A stretch of 64,000 nucleotides of DNA from Kriegella aquimaris (lineage in GTDB: Bacteria; Bacteroidota; Bacteroidia; Flavobacteriales; Flavobacteriaceae), in assembly GCF_900103215.1 (NCBI RefSeq), contig NZ_FNGV01000014.1, positions 62,001 through 126,000 of the forward strand, read 5' to 3'. The notes below the pieces were generated by a model that worked only from the letters and a program-made list of their open reading frames with translations, searched no databases and was not told where the DNA came from. Made by a program: the position numbers and the translations under genes. This document shows positions 37,491 to 48,406 of the stretch, in pieces; within the stretch, counting starts at the first letter, position 1, and every line of letters starts with the position of its first letter.

Positions 37491-37502
37491 TAATTAAGTA
37501 TC

Positions 37503-37859
37503 ATGGGATTATCGAAGACCGAGAGAAAATTTAGAATTAGAAGGAGAATACGTAAAGTTTCTTTCGGAACTGCCGAAAGACCAAGACTCTCCGTTTTTAG
37601 AAGTAATAGTGAAATTTATGCCCAAGTTATTGATGATAATAAAGGTGAGACTTTACTGTCTGCCTCATCAAGGGATAAGGATTTGGCTAAAAATAAGGGC
37701 ACTAAGTCTGAATTGGCTACCCTTGTAGGAAAAACTATTGCTGAAAAGTGTAAAGAATCAGGAATAGAGAAAGTTGCTTTTGATAGAGGGGGTAACCTTT
37801 ATCATGGCCGGGTGAAATCTTTGGCCGATGGCGCAAGGGAAGCAGGACTAAAATTTTAA
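37503..37859 (+). CDS. rplR: 50S ribosomal protein L18
   Basis: 118 residues; basic N-terminus [29 protein letters not shown], and C-terminal [20 protein letters not shown]. It binds 5S rRNA with L5. Confidence 0.97.
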   Translation: MGLSKTERKFRIRRRIRKVSFGTAERPRLSVFRSNSEIYAQVIDDNKGETLLSASSRDKDLAKNKGTKSELATLVGKTIAEKCKESGIEKVAFDRGGNLYHGRVKSLADGAREAGLKF

Positions 37860-37867
37860 TTGAGAAT

Positions 37868-38392
37868 ATGTACCAGAAATACAAAAACGTAGAGACCGTA
37901 AAGCCTGGAGGGTTAGATCTGAAAGATAAATTGGTCGGTGTTCAAAGGGTTACCAAGGTAACTAAAGGTGGTAGGGCATTTGGCTTTTCAGCTATAGTGG
38001 TCGTTGGTGATGAGAATGGTGTCGTAGGGCATGGTTTGGGCAAGTCTAAAGAAGTTGCTACTGCAATTGCGAAAGCTATTGAAGATGCAAAGAAAAATCT
38101 TATCCGTATTCCTTTGAACAAAGCTACCGTTCCGCATGAGCAGAAAGGAAAGTTCGGAGGTGCGCGTGTCTATATTCAGCCAGCATCACACGGTACTGGA
38201 GTTATTGCAGGTGGCGCCGTTAGGGCGGTTCTTGAATCTGTTGGAGTACAAGATGTACTTTCCAAATCTCAAGGCTCATCAAACCCCCATAATGTCGTTA
38301 AGGCTACCTTTGATGCACTTTTACAGCTGAGAGGTGCTAGCACGGTTGCAAAACAACGTGGTGTTTCTTTGGAAAAGGTTTTTAAGGGATAA
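37868..38392 (+). CDS. rpsE: 30S ribosomal protein S5
   Basis: 174 residues; double-stranded-RNA-like domain [20 protein letters not shown] and the C-terminal [20 protein letters not shown]. The spectinomycin-site loop VTKGGR is unaltered. Confidence 0.98.
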   Translation: MYQKYKNVETVKPGGLDLKDKLVGVQRVTKVTKGGRAFGFSAIVVVGDENGVVGHGLGKSKEVATAIAKAIEDAKKNLIRIPLNKATVPHEQKGKFGGARVYIQPASHGTGVIAGGAVRAVLESVGVQDVLSKSQGSSNPHNVVKATFDALLQLRGASTVAKQRGVSLEKVFKG

Positions 38393-38403
38393 AATAATAG
38401 TAT

Positions 38404-38428
38404 TAAGTGCCGGTGAGCTGGTTACTTA
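38404..38428 (+). other. hairpin in rpsE-rpmD spacer
   Basis: TAAGT (38404-38408) with ACTTA (38424-38428), and inside it CCGG/CTGG around a TGAG loop, form a compact stem-loop about 20 bases before rpmD. Purpose unknown; it may modulate readthrough or translation. Confidence 0.4.
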
Positions 38429-38447
38429 GCTACGAATTACTAAAAAG

Positions 38448-38630
38448 ATGGCAAAGAAGATAAAGGTAAAACAGTTGAAAAGTGGTATCAAGAGACCTCA
38501 GAATCAAAAGAGGACACTTGAAGCACTTGGTTTGCGAAGAATTGGTCAAGTCGTAGAGCATGAGGCGACTTCCAATATTGTTGGCATGATAAATAAAGTT
38601 AAACACTTAGTTTCTACAGAAGAAGCTTAA
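38448..38630 (+). CDS. rpmD: 50S ribosomal protein L30
   Basis: 60 residues; KIKVKQLKSGIKRPQNQK and LGLRRIGQVVEHEAT are typical of the short bacterial L30. Length is standard. Confidence 0.96.
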   Translation: MAKKIKVKQLKSGIKRPQNQKRTLEALGLRRIGQVVEHEATSNIVGMINKVKHLVSTEEA

Positions 38631-38641
38631 TTATAGGTCCA

Positions 38642-39094
38642 ATGAATTTAGGCAATTTAAAACCAGCGGATGGCGCTGTTCAGAAAGAAGGAAAGAGAGT
38701 AGGAAGAGGTCAGGGCTCCGGAAAGGGAGGTACTGCCACTCGAGGACATAAAGGCGCGAAGTCGAGATCGGGTTACTCTAAAAAAATCGGTTTCGAAGGT
38801 GGTCAAATGCCATTGCAACGACGTGTTCCTAAATTTGGTTTTACGAACATCAACCGAAAAGAATATCAAGGAATCAACCTGGATAAGTTACAGGAGTTGG
38901 TAGACAAAAAAGTTGTTAAGGATACCATAACACTTGATACACTTATTGAGAACAGATTGGTTCGCAAAAACGATTTGGTGAAGATTTTAGGTGGTGGTGA
39001 ATTAAAGGCACCCCTAAAGATTTCAGTACATAAATTTACATCTAGTGCCAAAGCTGCTGTTGAGGCCGCTGGTGGAGAGGCAATAAGTTTATAA
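38642..39094 (+). CDS. rplO: 50S ribosomal protein L15
   Basis: 150 residues; Gly/Arg-rich N-terminus (GRGQGSGKGGTATRGHKGAK), EGGQMPLQRRVPKFGF, and C-terminal helical domain ending KAAVEAAGGEAISL. It ends 12 bp before secY. Confidence 0.98.
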   Translation: MNLGNLKPADGAVQKEGKRVGRGQGSGKGGTATRGHKGAKSRSGYSKKIGFEGGQMPLQRRVPKFGFTNINRKEYQGINLDKLQELVDKKVVKDTITLDTLIENRLVRKNDLVKILGGGELKAPLKISVHKFTSSAKAAVEAAGGEAISL

Positions 39095-39106
39095 CCAAAG
39101 CATAGC

Positions 39107-40450
39107 ATGAAGAAATTCTTTGAGACAATAGCCAATATTTGGAAGATTGAGGAGCTAAGAAATAGAATTATTCTTACTCTAGGTCTTCTTTTGGTGTACC
39201 GTTTTGGTTGCCAAATAGTGCTTCCCGGTATCGATTCCAAACAATTGGCAGAATTGGCCTCTAGTACTGACCAAGGTATTTTTGGTTTATTAAATGCTTT
39301 TACCGGTGGTGCGTTTTCCAATGCTTCCATTTTTGCATTGGGTATCATGCCTTACATATCGGCATCGATTGTTGTACAGTTGATGGGTATAGCGGTTCCT
39401 TATCTACAGAAATTGGATAAAGAGGGTGAGAGTGGAAGAAAGACAAAGAATCAAATTACACGTTGGTTAACAATTGGTATTTGTATCGTTCAGGCGCCAG
39501 CTTATCTTTATGGATTGGAGGCGTTCGGAGTACGTGATAGTGCTTTTCTTTTAGGAAAAGGACTTGACTTTATGATTCCAGCGGTAATTATTCTAGTTAC
39601 TGGTTGTGTTTTTGCCATGTGGTTGGGAGAAAAAATTACGGATAAAGGTATCGGTAATGGAATCTCTTTATTGATTATGATAGGTATAATCGCCACCATG
39701 CCGCAATCGTTCGTTCAAGAATTTATTTCAAGAACTGTCGATAATAATGGAGGTTTAATGTTCATTTTGATTGAGATCATCATATGGTTCTTGGTCATCT
39801 TGGCAAGTGTTCTGCTGGTTATGGCGACACGTCAGATTCCAGTACAGTATGCGCGTAGAACCGCATCTGGTGGATACGAGAAAAATATTATGGGATCACG
39901 GCAATATATTCCCTTAAAATTGAATGCTTCTGGGGTAATGCCTATTATCTTTGCGCAGGCAATTATGTTTGCACCGGGTTTATTGGGTAAAACATTTAAT
40001 GATACGGCTGTCGGACAATGGATGGAGGTACAGTTTAATGATATTTTTGGTTTAGCATACAATTTGTTGTTCGCTTTTCTAATTATTGTCTTTACCTATT
40101 TTTATACTGCGATTACAGTACCTACGAATAAAATGGCCGATGATTTGAAGCGCAGTGGAGGTTTTATTCCGGGTGTTCGGCCAGGAAAGGAAACAGGCGA
40201 TTTCTTAGATAAAATAATGTCTTTGATAACATTACCTGGTTCCGTATTTTTGGCGCTTTTAGCGGTACTTCCAGCAGTGGTGGTCAAGCTTATGGGTATT
40301 CAGGCAGGATGGGCTTTGTTTTATGGTGGTACATCGTTACTGATTATGGTAGGTGTGGCTATTGACACCGTTCAGCAGGTGAACGCTTATTTATTGAACA
40401 GGCATTATGACGGTTTGATGAAAACGGGCAAAAATAGAAAAGTAGCATAA
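39107..40450 (+). CDS. secY: preprotein translocase subunit SecY
   Basis: 447 residues with ten predicted membrane helices. Landmarks are [13 protein letters not shown] after helix 1, the plug region [20 protein letters not shown], the cytosolic loop [10 protein letters not shown], and [18 protein letters not shown]. It forms the protein-conducting channel of the inner membrane with SecE and SecG. Its location downstream of rplO in the spc segment is the standard one. No truncation. Confidence 0.98.
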   Translation: MKKFFETIANIWKIEELRNRIILTLGLLLVYRFGCQIVLPGIDSKQLAELASSTDQGIFGLLNAFTGGAFSNASIFALGIMPYISASIVVQLMGIAVPYLQKLDKEGESGRKTKNQITRWLTIGICIVQAPAYLYGLEAFGVRDSAFLLGKGLDFMIPAVIILVTGCVFAMWLGEKITDKGIGNGISLLIMIGIIATMPQSFVQEFISRTVDNNGGLMFILIEIIIWFLVILASVLLVMATRQIPVQYARRTASGGYEKNIMGSRQYIPLKLNASGVMPIIFAQAIMFAPGLLGKTFNDTAVGQWMEVQFNDIFGLAYNLLFAFLIIVFTYFYTAITVPTNKMADDLKRSGGFIPGVRPGKETGDFLDKIMSLITLPGSVFLALLAVLPAVVVKLMGIQAGWALFYGGTSLLIMVGVAIDTVQQVNAYLLNRHYDGLMKTGKNRKVA

Positions 40451-40454
40451 CGTT

Positions 40455-40670
40455 ATGGCTAAACAAGCAGCAATAGAGCAAGATGGATCTATAATCGAAG
40501 CATTGTCGAATGCGATGTTTCGTGTAGAATTGGAGAATGGGCATGTGGTAACGGCGCATATCTCGGGAAAAATGCGAATGCATTATATAAAACTGCTTCC
40601 TGGGGATAAAGTTAAATTGGAGATGAGTCCTTACGATTTGTCTAAGGCGAGAATAACATACAGGTATTAA
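40455..40670 (+). CDS. infA: translation initiation factor IF-1
   Basis: 71 residues, S1-like OB fold: [40 protein letters not shown], and RITYRY at the end. It blocks the A site during initiation. It starts 4 bp after secY. Confidence 0.98.
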   Translation: MAKQAAIEQDGSIIEALSNAMFRVELENGHVVTAHISGKMRMHYIKLLPGDKVKLEMSPYDLSKARITYRY

Positions 40671-40689
40671 GAATAAGAAAGAGAGAAAG

Positions 40690-40806
40690 ATGAAAGTAAG
40701 AGCATCAATAAAAAAGAGAAGTGCCGAGTGCAAGATTGTACGTAGAAATGGCAGGTTGTACGTAATCAACAAAAAGAATCCTAGATTTAAACAAAGACAA
40801 GGATAA
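40690..40806 (+). CDS. rpmJ: 50S ribosomal protein L36 (zinc-free form)
   Basis: 38 residues: [20 protein letters not shown], followed by [18 protein letters not shown]. Only one Cys remains, so the C-x2-C...C-x4-H zinc ribbon of the other L36 type is absent. It lies between infA and rpsM in the standard order and its stop is two bases before the rpsM ATG. Confidence 0.96.
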   Translation: MKVRASIKKRSAECKIVRRNGRLYVINKKNPRFKQRQG

Positions 40807-40808
40807 TT

Positions 40809-41183
40809 ATGGCTAGAATTGCAGGTATTGATATACCAAAACAGAAGAGAGGCGTAATCGCCCTTACCTATATTTTTGGAATTGGTAATAGTAGGGCTAA
40901 AGAAATTTTGGAGAAAGCCCAAGTGAGTGAAGATACGAAAGTTTCGGAATGGAACGATGATGAAATAGGTCGTATACGTGAGGCAGTCGCTTCTTTTACC
41001 ATAGAAGGAGAATTGCGTTCAGAGACTCAATTGAATATTAAGCGTTTGATGGATATCGGATGCTACAGAGGTATACGTCATAGATCTGGGTTACCATTGA
41101 GAGGACAACGTACCAAGAACAATTCTAGGACAAGAAAAGGAAAAAGAAAAACAGTTGCCAACAAAAAGAAAGCAACTAAATAA
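40809..41183 (+). CDS. rpsM: 30S ribosomal protein S13
   Basis: 124 residues; [19 protein letters not shown] and [18 protein letters not shown]. It contacts tRNA and S19 in the head. The very basic C-terminal tail ([15 protein letters not shown]) is typical. Confidence 0.98.
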   Translation: MARIAGIDIPKQKRGVIALTYIFGIGNSRAKEILEKAQVSEDTKVSEWNDDEIGRIREAVASFTIEGELRSETQLNIKRLMDIGCYRGIRHRSGLPLRGQRTKNNSRTRKGKRKTVANKKKATK

Positions 41184-41281
41184 TTAAAAGTCATTAGTAT
41201 TTGGTAGTTAGATTGAATCTGTTTGAAATGTAAAAGTCTAGGATTCTAATACTAACAACTAACAACTAGAAACTATAAAAT
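41184..41281 (+). other. structured spacer between rpsM and rpsK
   Basis: 98 bases. TTAGTAT (41194-41200) can pair with ATACTAA (41249-41255), with a small palindrome AGATTGAATCT between (41210-41220). The 3' part repeats AACTAACAACTAACAACTAG-like units just before rpsK. In E. coli the ribosomal protein S4, encoded two genes downstream here, controls translation of rpsM, so a regulatory role is possible. Confidence 0.4.
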
Positions 41282-41674
41282 ATGGCAAAGGCAAGTACAA
41301 AAACAGCAAAAAAGCGTAAGGTAATTGTAGACTCGGTAGGTGAGGCTCATGTTACTGCATCCTTTAATAATATCATTATCTCATTGACCAACAAGAAAGG
41401 CGATGTAATCTCTTGGTCATCGGCCGGGAAACTTGGTTTTAGAGGTTCTAAGAAAAACACACCTTATGCCGCTCAAGTAGCTGCCGAAGATTGTTCCAAA
41501 GTTGCTCATGAAGCAGGACTTAGAAAAGTGAAGGTATACGTAAAAGGTCCTGGTAATGGTAGAGAATCTGCAATTCGTACCATCCACAATTCAGGAATTG
41601 AAGTAACAGAGATTATTGATGTTACACCAATGCCACACAACGGTTGTAGACCTCCTAAAAGAAGAAGAGTTTAA
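41282..41674 (+). CDS. rpsK: 30S ribosomal protein S11
   Basis: 130 residues; [38 protein letters not shown] and C-terminal [18 protein letters not shown]. It lies on the platform at the mRNA exit. Confidence 0.98.
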   Translation: MAKASTKTAKKRKVIVDSVGEAHVTASFNNIIISLTNKKGDVISWSSAGKLGFRGSKKNTPYAAQVAAEDCSKVAHEAGLRKVKVYVKGPGNGRESAIRTIHNSGIEVTEIIDVTPMPHNGCRPPKRRRV

Positions 41675-41762
41675 TCCAATATTAATATATTTCACAGAAG
41701 TGTAGATAACGATTATCGAAGGATAAGCCTTAATTCATAATCACACTTCAAATTAAAAGAAA
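41675..41762 (+). other. structured spacer between rpsK and rpsD
   Basis: 88 bases with an outer inverted repeat GAAGTGT (41697-41703)/ACACTTC (41743-41749) enclosing an inner stem GATAA/TTATC (41705-41717). It lies directly upstream of rpsD (S4), a known autoregulator in other bacteria. Function not known here. Confidence 0.4.
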
Positions 41763-42368
41763 ATGGCAAGATATACAGGACCAAAAAGTAAGATTGCACG
41801 AAAATTCGGTGAAGCGATTTTCGGAGAGGACAAAGCTTTTGAAAAAAAGAGCTACCCCCCAGGACAACACGGTAACAACAGACGTCGTGGTAAAAAGTCT
41901 GAGTACTCTGTTCAGTTAATGGAGAAGCAAAAGGCCAAATATACCTATGGTATTCTAGAGAAACAATTTAGAAACTTGTTCACCAGCGCCAAAAGAAAAG
42001 AAGGTGTTGCCGGTGAGGTATTACTTCAATTATGTGAATCTCGTTTAGATAACGTCGTGTACCGTATGGGTATTTCTACATCTAGAAGAGGTGCGAGACA
42101 ATTAGTATCTCACAGACACATTACGGTTAACGGTGAATTGGTAAACATTCCATCATACTCTCTTAAACCCGGTGATGTTGTCGGTGTTAGGGAAAAGTCA
42201 AAGTCTTTGCAGACTATTCAAGATGCGTTGTCGGCGAACAGTAGCGTTTATGAATGGATTACCTGGAATACTGAAAAAAAGGAAGGAACCTTTGTAGCGG
42301 TTCCCGAACGTATGCAGATTCCGGAGAACATCAAAGAACAATTAATCGTCGAGTTATACTCAAAATAA
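41763..42368 (+). CDS. rpsD: 30S ribosomal protein S4
   Basis: 201 residues; [36 protein letters not shown] and the S4 RNA-binding domain around [20 protein letters not shown]. No zinc-binding cysteine cluster, so the C-minus type. Primary 16S 5'-domain binder. Confidence 0.98.
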   Translation: MARYTGPKSKIARKFGEAIFGEDKAFEKKSYPPGQHGNNRRRGKKSEYSVQLMEKQKAKYTYGILEKQFRNLFTSAKRKEGVAGEVLLQLCESRLDNVVYRMGISTSRRGARQLVSHRHITVNGELVNIPSYSLKPGDVVGVREKSKSLQTIQDALSANSSVYEWITWNTEKKEGTFVAVPERMQIPENIKEQLIVELYSK

Positions 42369-42386
42369 AACAACACTGATCCAATT

Positions 42387-43379
42387 ATGGCATTATTTAA
42401 TTTTCAGAAACCCGATAAAGTAATAATGATCGATTCCTCAGATTTCGAAGGGAAGTTTGAATTCCGCCCTTTGGAACCTGGTTATGGATTGACTGTTGGG
42501 AACGCATTAAGAAGGGTATTGCTTTCATCTTTGGAAGGGCATGCCATCACTTCGGTTAGAATCGACAAAGTAGAACATGAGTTTTCGGTAATTTCTGGTG
42601 TTGTTGAAGACGTGACAGAGATTATTTTGAACTTGAAACAAGTTCGTTTCAAAAAGCAAATTGATGATTCAGAATCAGAAGTTGTTTCTATTTCCGTAAG
42701 CGGAAAAGAGCAATTGACTGCCGGTGATTTTCAGAAATTTATTTCTGGATATCAAGTCTTGAATCCTGATTTGGTTGTTTGCAACATGGATCCTAAGGTG
42801 AGTATCAACATGGAGATAACCATTGATAAAGGTAGAGGTTATGTTCCTGCTGAGGAGAATAAAAAATCTGACGCACCTATTGGAACTATTGCAGTAGATT
42901 CTATTTTTACACCTATCAAGAATGTTAAATATAGCATTGAAAACTTCCGTGTAGAGCAAAAGACCGATTATGAAAAATTGGTTTTTGAGATAGTTACCGA
43001 TGGTTCAATACATCCGAAAGATGCATTGACAGAGGGAGCAAAGGTCTTGATACATCACTTCATGTTATTCTCCGATGAGCGCATCACTCTTGAAGCTGAT
43101 GAAATAGCACAAACAGAGACTTACGACGAAGAATCGTTGCACATGCGTCAATTGTTGAAAACTAAATTGGTAGATATGGATCTATCGGTTCGTGCCTTAA
43201 ATTGTTTGAAGGCTGCAGAAGTTGATACGTTAGGCGATTTGGTTTCTTTTAATAAGAACGACTTGATGAAGTTTAGGAATTTTGGAAAAAAATCCTTGAC
43301 CGAATTGGAAGAGTTGGTTATCAATAAGGGACTTAGCTTCGGAATGGACCTATCAAAATATAAATTAGATAAAGATTAA
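42387..43379 (+). CDS. rpoA: DNA-directed RNA polymerase subunit alpha
   Basis: 330 residues. The N-terminal dimerisation and assembly domain (residues 1 to ~235) contains [20 protein letters not shown] and [20 protein letters not shown]. The C-terminal domain (from ~255) has [20 protein letters not shown] and [16 protein letters not shown], the UP-element and activator-contact helices. Length is standard. Confidence 0.98.
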   Translation: MALFNFQKPDKVIMIDSSDFEGKFEFRPLEPGYGLTVGNALRRVLLSSLEGHAITSVRIDKVEHEFSVISGVVEDVTEIILNLKQVRFKKQIDDSESEVVSISVSGKEQLTAGDFQKFISGYQVLNPDLVVCNMDPKVSINMEITIDKGRGYVPAEENKKSDAPIGTIAVDSIFTPIKNVKYSIENFRVEQKTDYEKLVFEIVTDGSIHPKDALTEGAKVLIHHFMLFSDERITLEADEIAQTETYDEESLHMRQLLKTKLVDMDLSVRALNCLKAAEVDTLGDLVSFNKNDLMKFRNFGKKSLTELEELVINKGLSFGMDLSKYKLDKD

Positions 43380-43390
43380 GTAATCATATT

Positions 43391-43421
43391 TTGCTCCTCG
43401 GTCTTACGAGTTTGGTAGCAA
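43391..43421 (+). other. hairpin in rpoA-rplQ spacer
   Basis: TTGCT (43391-43395)/AGCAA (43417-43421) with inner CTCG/CGAG around a GTCTTA loop. It fills the middle of the 60-base spacer before rplQ. No T-run follows. Confidence 0.4.
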
Positions 43422-43439
43422 GATGATAAAATAAAAGTA

Positions 43440-43982
43440 ATGAGACACGGTAAAAAAGTAAATCATTTAGGGAGAAAGAAAGCCCACAGAACGGCTATGT
43501 TGGCCAATATGGCTTGTTCCCTAATAGAGCATAAGAGAATTAACACTACAGTAGCCAAGGCGAAAGCCCTAAAACAGTTTGTAGAACCATTGATTACCAA
43601 ATCAAAAGCTGAGAATAATCAAACTGCAGATAAAGGGACGCATAACAGACGTATTGTTTTTAAATACTTGAGAGACAAGTATGCGATTACAGAGTTGTTC
43701 GGTGCAGTTTCTGAAAAAGTAGGTGATAGACCAGGTGGATACACGCGTATAATTAAGTTGGGTAACCGTCTAGGGGATAATGCTGATATGGCCATGATAG
43801 AGTTGGTCGATTTTAACGAACTTTACAACGCTGGTCAACCTAAGAAGAAATCTACTAGAAGAAGTAGAAGAAGCGGCGGTAAAAAAGAAGAGACACCACC
43901 AGTGGTTGTAGCTGATACTGAAGAAAAGGCTGTTGAAAATGTTGCTGATGCCGAAGTTAAAGCAGATGATTCTGAAGAATAA
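43440..43982 (+). CDS. rplQ: 50S ribosomal protein L17 with acidic C-terminal extension
   Basis: 180 residues. The L17 core ([20 protein letters not shown] to [11 protein letters not shown]) occupies residues 1 to ~126. A tail follows that is first basic ([17 protein letters not shown]) and then acidic ([20 protein letters not shown]). Many bacterial L17 proteins stop near 120-130 residues; a tail is common in Bacteroidota. Last gene of the cluster, followed by a terminator. Confidence 0.97.
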   Translation: MRHGKKVNHLGRKKAHRTAMLANMACSLIEHKRINTTVAKAKALKQFVEPLITKSKAENNQTADKGTHNRRIVFKYLRDKYAITELFGAVSEKVGDRPGGYTRIIKLGNRLGDNADMAMIELVDFNELYNAGQPKKKSTRRSRRSGGKKEETPPVVVADTEEKAVENVADAEVKADDSEE

Positions 43983-44008
43983 AATGTTAGTATATTTTAA
44001 TAAGTATA

Positions 44009-44040
44009 AAAGGATAGTCTTTGAAGACTATCCTTTTTTT
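44009..44040 (+). terminator. intrinsic terminator of the ribosomal cluster
   Basis: GGATAGTCTT (44012-44021) pairs with AAGACTATCC (44024-44033) and a run of seven T follows. It ends 27 bp before the carA start, so carA either has its promoter within this stretch or depends on readthrough. Confidence 0.85.
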
Positions 44041-44067
44041 ATGTTTTTTTGTCAAATAAAATAGAAC

Positions 44068-45180
44068 ATGAAATATCAATCTAAAAGAAAAGCATTATTG
44101 TTGCTTGCAGACGGGACCATTTTTCATGGGAAGTCTGTTGGCGATAAAGAAGGTACGGCCTTTGGTGAAGTATGTTTTAATACGGGAATGACGGGCTACC
44201 AGGAAATATTTACGGATCCTTCCTATTTTGGTCAATTAATGGTCACTACCAATGCGCATATCGGAAATTATGGAACCAATGCCGACGAGGTGGAATCGGA
44301 CTCGGTTAAAATTGCAGGATTAATCTGTAAGAATTTTAGCTATAACTATTCGCGACCAAGTGCGGATGCCAGCCTCGAACAATTTTTAAATGCCAGTAAC
44401 TTATTTGCCATATCAGATGTAGATACAAGAGCCCTGGTTAGCTATATTCGGGATAATGGGGCCATGAACGCTGTGATTTCTACCGATGTTAAAAATATTG
44501 ATAACCTCAAAAAGGAATTGGAAAAAGTACCGAGCATGGAAGGTTTGGAACTTTCTTCAAAGGTGTCGACCAAAGAGCCCTATTATGTGGGTGATGAAAA
44601 TGCAACTTATAAAATAGCGGCACTTGACATCGGTATCAAAAAGAATATTCTGAGAAATCTCGCAAAAAGAGATGCTTATATAAAAGTGTTTCCATACGAC
44701 ACTTCATATGCCGAGATGGCCGAATGGCAATCAGATGCCTATTTTATTTCAAATGGTCCTGGGGATCCGGAACCATTGACAGCTGCTATCGAAACAACAA
44801 AGGGATTGATTGCCAGTGAAAAGCCACTATTCGGTATTTGTTTAGGGCACCAAGTTATTGCCTTGGCAAATGGTGTTTCCACCTTTAAGATGCATAACGG
44901 TCATAGGGGTATTAATCATCCCGTTATGAATTTGGTTTCAGGTAAAGGAGAGATTACATCCCAAAATCATGGTTTTGCCATCAACAGGGAAGAAACCGAA
45001 GCCAACCCTGAACTTGAAATCACACATGTACATTTGAATGACAAGACCGTTGCAGGAATACGTATGAAGAATAAAGATGTGTTTTCCGTTCAGTACCATC
45101 CTGAAGCAAGTCCTGGTCCGCATGATGCCGATTACCTTTTCGATCAATTCTTTGATATGATCAAATCGGCGGTCAACTAA
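44068..45180 (+). CDS. carA: carbamoyl-phosphate synthase small (glutaminase) subunit
   Basis: 370 residues. The N-terminal CPSase domain has LADGTIFHGKSVG and FNTGMTGYQEIFTDPSY. The C-terminal class I glutamine amidotransferase has ISNGPGDPEP, nucleophile Cys in FGICLGHQ, and the His/Glu pair in VQYHPEASPGP. It supplies ammonia for carbamoyl phosphate used in arginine and pyrimidine synthesis. carB is not adjacent in this window. Confidence 0.97.
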   Translation: MKYQSKRKALLLLADGTIFHGKSVGDKEGTAFGEVCFNTGMTGYQEIFTDPSYFGQLMVTTNAHIGNYGTNADEVESDSVKIAGLICKNFSYNYSRPSADASLEQFLNASNLFAISDVDTRALVSYIRDNGAMNAVISTDVKNIDNLKKELEKVPSMEGLELSSKVSTKEPYYVGDENATYKIAALDIGIKKNILRNLAKRDAYIKVFPYDTSYAEMAEWQSDAYFISNGPGDPEPLTAAIETTKGLIASEKPLFGICLGHQVIALANGVSTFKMHNGHRGINHPVMNLVSGKGEITSQNHGFAINREETEANPELEITHVHLNDKTVAGIRMKNKDVFSVQYHPEASPGPHDADYLFDQFFDMIKSAVN

Positions 45181-45222
45181 AACGTTGTAGTTTAAATTAA
45201 TGTTATTTCCTATAGAATATAG

Positions 45223-46593
<1,371 letters not shown>

Positions 46594-46614
46594 TTTTCGA
46601 ACCGGAAGAATAGG

Positions 46615-46652
46615 AGCCTTTCTTGATGTCAAATCAAGAAAGGCTTTTTTTT
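46615..46652 (+). terminator. intrinsic terminator after eno
   Basis: AGCCTTTCTTGAT (46615-46627) and ATCAAGAAAGGCT (46633-46645) form a perfect 13-bp stem with a five-base loop and end in eight T. Confidence 0.9.
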
Positions 46653-46719
46653 GATATTTTGTCAAAGTTTTCTGTAACTTATTGTTTATATTGAGGAACA
46701 TAAAAGACCATTGATTGAT

Positions 46720-48270
46720 ATGAATAATTTTCTTTTTGTTGCCGCTGAGAATGATGGAATTGCAAACTGTAAGGCTGGTGGAATGGGAGACGTGGTGCGT
46801 GATGTTCCGAGACAGATTTCGGAGCGTGGAGATAGGGCTCACATAGTAGTACCCGCTTATTCGCGCCTTCATAAAAATGGTGTTTTTAAGAGTAATCTTA
46901 ATTTTCAATTGCGCGGGCTCGATTATACAGCGGAGCTTTATGAGGTGGCACCAAAAAAGGAGTTCAAGAATTTATTTCATTACGTTATTCATCATCCTGA
47001 GATAGAGGGGGGTGAAATTGCCCATATCTATCACGACGACCCCGAAGAACCTTTTTTTACAGACGCCGTAAAATATATTATCTTCTGCACAGCGGTGGCC
47101 GAAGCTATAAAATTGGGGGCTTTTGGTAAGCTCGATGTGGTACATTTACATGATTGGCACTCAAGTTTACTGCTTTTTCTTAGGGCTTATCATAACGAAT
47201 ATAGGTCGTTAAAAGAGATTCGTTTTGTGTATACCATACACAACTTGGCAATACAGGGCATTAGACCTTTTGACAACAATTATTCTTCACTCAGAAATTG
47301 GTTTCCTGATATCGAGTTCAATACAGAAGATTTGATGGACTATAGGTATCAAGATTGCGTAAATCTTATGGCCGTGGGTATTCGGTTGGCCGATGCGGTG
47401 CATACCGTATCCCCATCATATAAGGAAGATGTTCTCAGGCCGAGTACACCACCCGAATTTATTGGAGGAGAAGGACTTGAGAAAGATTTACAGCAGGCAG
47501 ACAACGAAGGAAGATTGTTTGGTGTTCTAAACGGTTCAAATTACAAAAACATAAGAGCCGCCGAGAAAGGATTGATATACCGAAATACGGTCAAAGCACT
47601 GTTTAGATGGTTGCAGGAAGAGTCAAAAAAATACAAAGCTGATTTCTTGGCCCATACGGGAGAAAAAGTGATGGAGTTTGTAGGGAAGCGCCCAAAATTT
47701 ATAGTTTCTAGTGTTGCCCGATTGACGGAGCAAAAATTCTATTTTTTCAAACGGTCGCCGGAAGCATTCGTCGAAATTCTAAAGAAGCTGGAAAAAATAG
47801 ACGGTATTTTTATGTTGTTGGGTACTGGGGCACCGGAGTACGAAGCGCTTTTTAGGGATTTGAGCTACAAACACAAAAACTTTATTTTTACGAACGGACA
47901 ATCAGAAGATTTAATCGATTCGATTTATCTAGAGTCCGATCTATATTTCATGCCCAGTCTTTTTGAACCCTGTGGTATCAGTCAGATGTTGGCCATGCGA
48001 AACGGGAATCCATGTTTGGTGCATCATACGGGTGGGTTAAAAGATACTGTCGAGCATATGAAAACGGGCTTTAGTTTTGATGGAAAAACCTATGATGAGA
48101 AAATTAAGAATATGCTCTTGACTTTCGATGTTGCCTTGGATATTTTCGTGAACGATAAGGATAAGTGGAAGGAAATTCAAGACAATGCCAAAAAAATGCG
48201 GTTTACTTGGGAGAAATCGGTCGACGGATACTACGAATTTTTATATGCCCTAGGGGTAAGGGCAAGTTAA
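46720..48270 (+). CDS. glycogen/starch synthase (GT5 family)
   Basis: 516 residues from ATG 46720 (an upstream in-frame TTG at 46711 is less likely). The ADP-glucose-binding KxGG motif is CKAGGMGDVV near the N-terminus. GT5 landmarks continue: DVVHLHDWHSSLL, YTIHNLAIQGI, HTVSPSYKEDVL, VSSVARLTEQKF, and the C-terminal nucleotide-binding EPCGISQMLAMRNG with HHTGGLKDTV. It probably elongates alpha-1,4-glucan from a nucleotide-sugar donor in the cytoplasm. No other glycogen gene (glgB, glgC) is near, and it may be one of two paralogues. It sits between eno and gltA, each with its own terminator. Confidence 0.82.
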   Translation: MNNFLFVAAENDGIANCKAGGMGDVVRDVPRQISERGDRAHIVVPAYSRLHKNGVFKSNLNFQLRGLDYTAELYEVAPKKEFKNLFHYVIHHPEIEGGEIAHIYHDDPEEPFFTDAVKYIIFCTAVAEAIKLGAFGKLDVVHLHDWHSSLLLFLRAYHNEYRSLKEIRFVYTIHNLAIQGIRPFDNNYSSLRNWFPDIEFNTEDLMDYRYQDCVNLMAVGIRLADAVHTVSPSYKEDVLRPSTPPEFIGGEGLEKDLQQADNEGRLFGVLNGSNYKNIRAAEKGLIYRNTVKALFRWLQEESKKYKADFLAHTGEKVMEFVGKRPKFIVSSVARLTEQKFYFFKRSPEAFVEILKKLEKIDGIFMLLGTGAPEYEALFRDLSYKHKNFIFTNGQSEDLIDSIYLESDLYFMPSLFEPCGISQMLAMRNGNPCLVHHTGGLKDTVEHMKTGFSFDGKTYDEKIKNMLLTFDVALDIFVNDKDKWKEIQDNAKKMRFTWEKSVDGYYEFLYALGVRAS

Positions 48271-48343
48271 GGCCAAAACGTTATTACCAATTTGCTATAC
48301 TCCTACCACTTCTGTTAAGAATGCCACAAAAAAAATAATGAAA

Positions 48344-48374
48344 TTGTTAACGTGAAGTGTTTTTCATAAATTTA
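48344..48374 (+). promoter_or_regulatory. candidate promoter of gltA
   Basis: TTG (48344-48346), 20 bp, then TAAATTTA (48367-48374), one base off the TAnnTTTG form. It leaves a leader of about 25 bases before the gltA ATG. Confidence 0.4.
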
Positions 48375-48406
48375 CAAATTACAGACTTAACAAGTAAACT
48401 ATACAA

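Noticed and set aside
40359-40922. Minus-strand open frame of 187 codons opposite secY, infA, rpmJ and rpsM
   Set aside because: It lies antisense to four certain genes and is explained by their codon bias.
41246-41275. CRISPR-like short tandem repeats (ACAACTA units)
   Set aside because: Units are only about seven bases, directly tandem and without spacers; it is a simple repeat.
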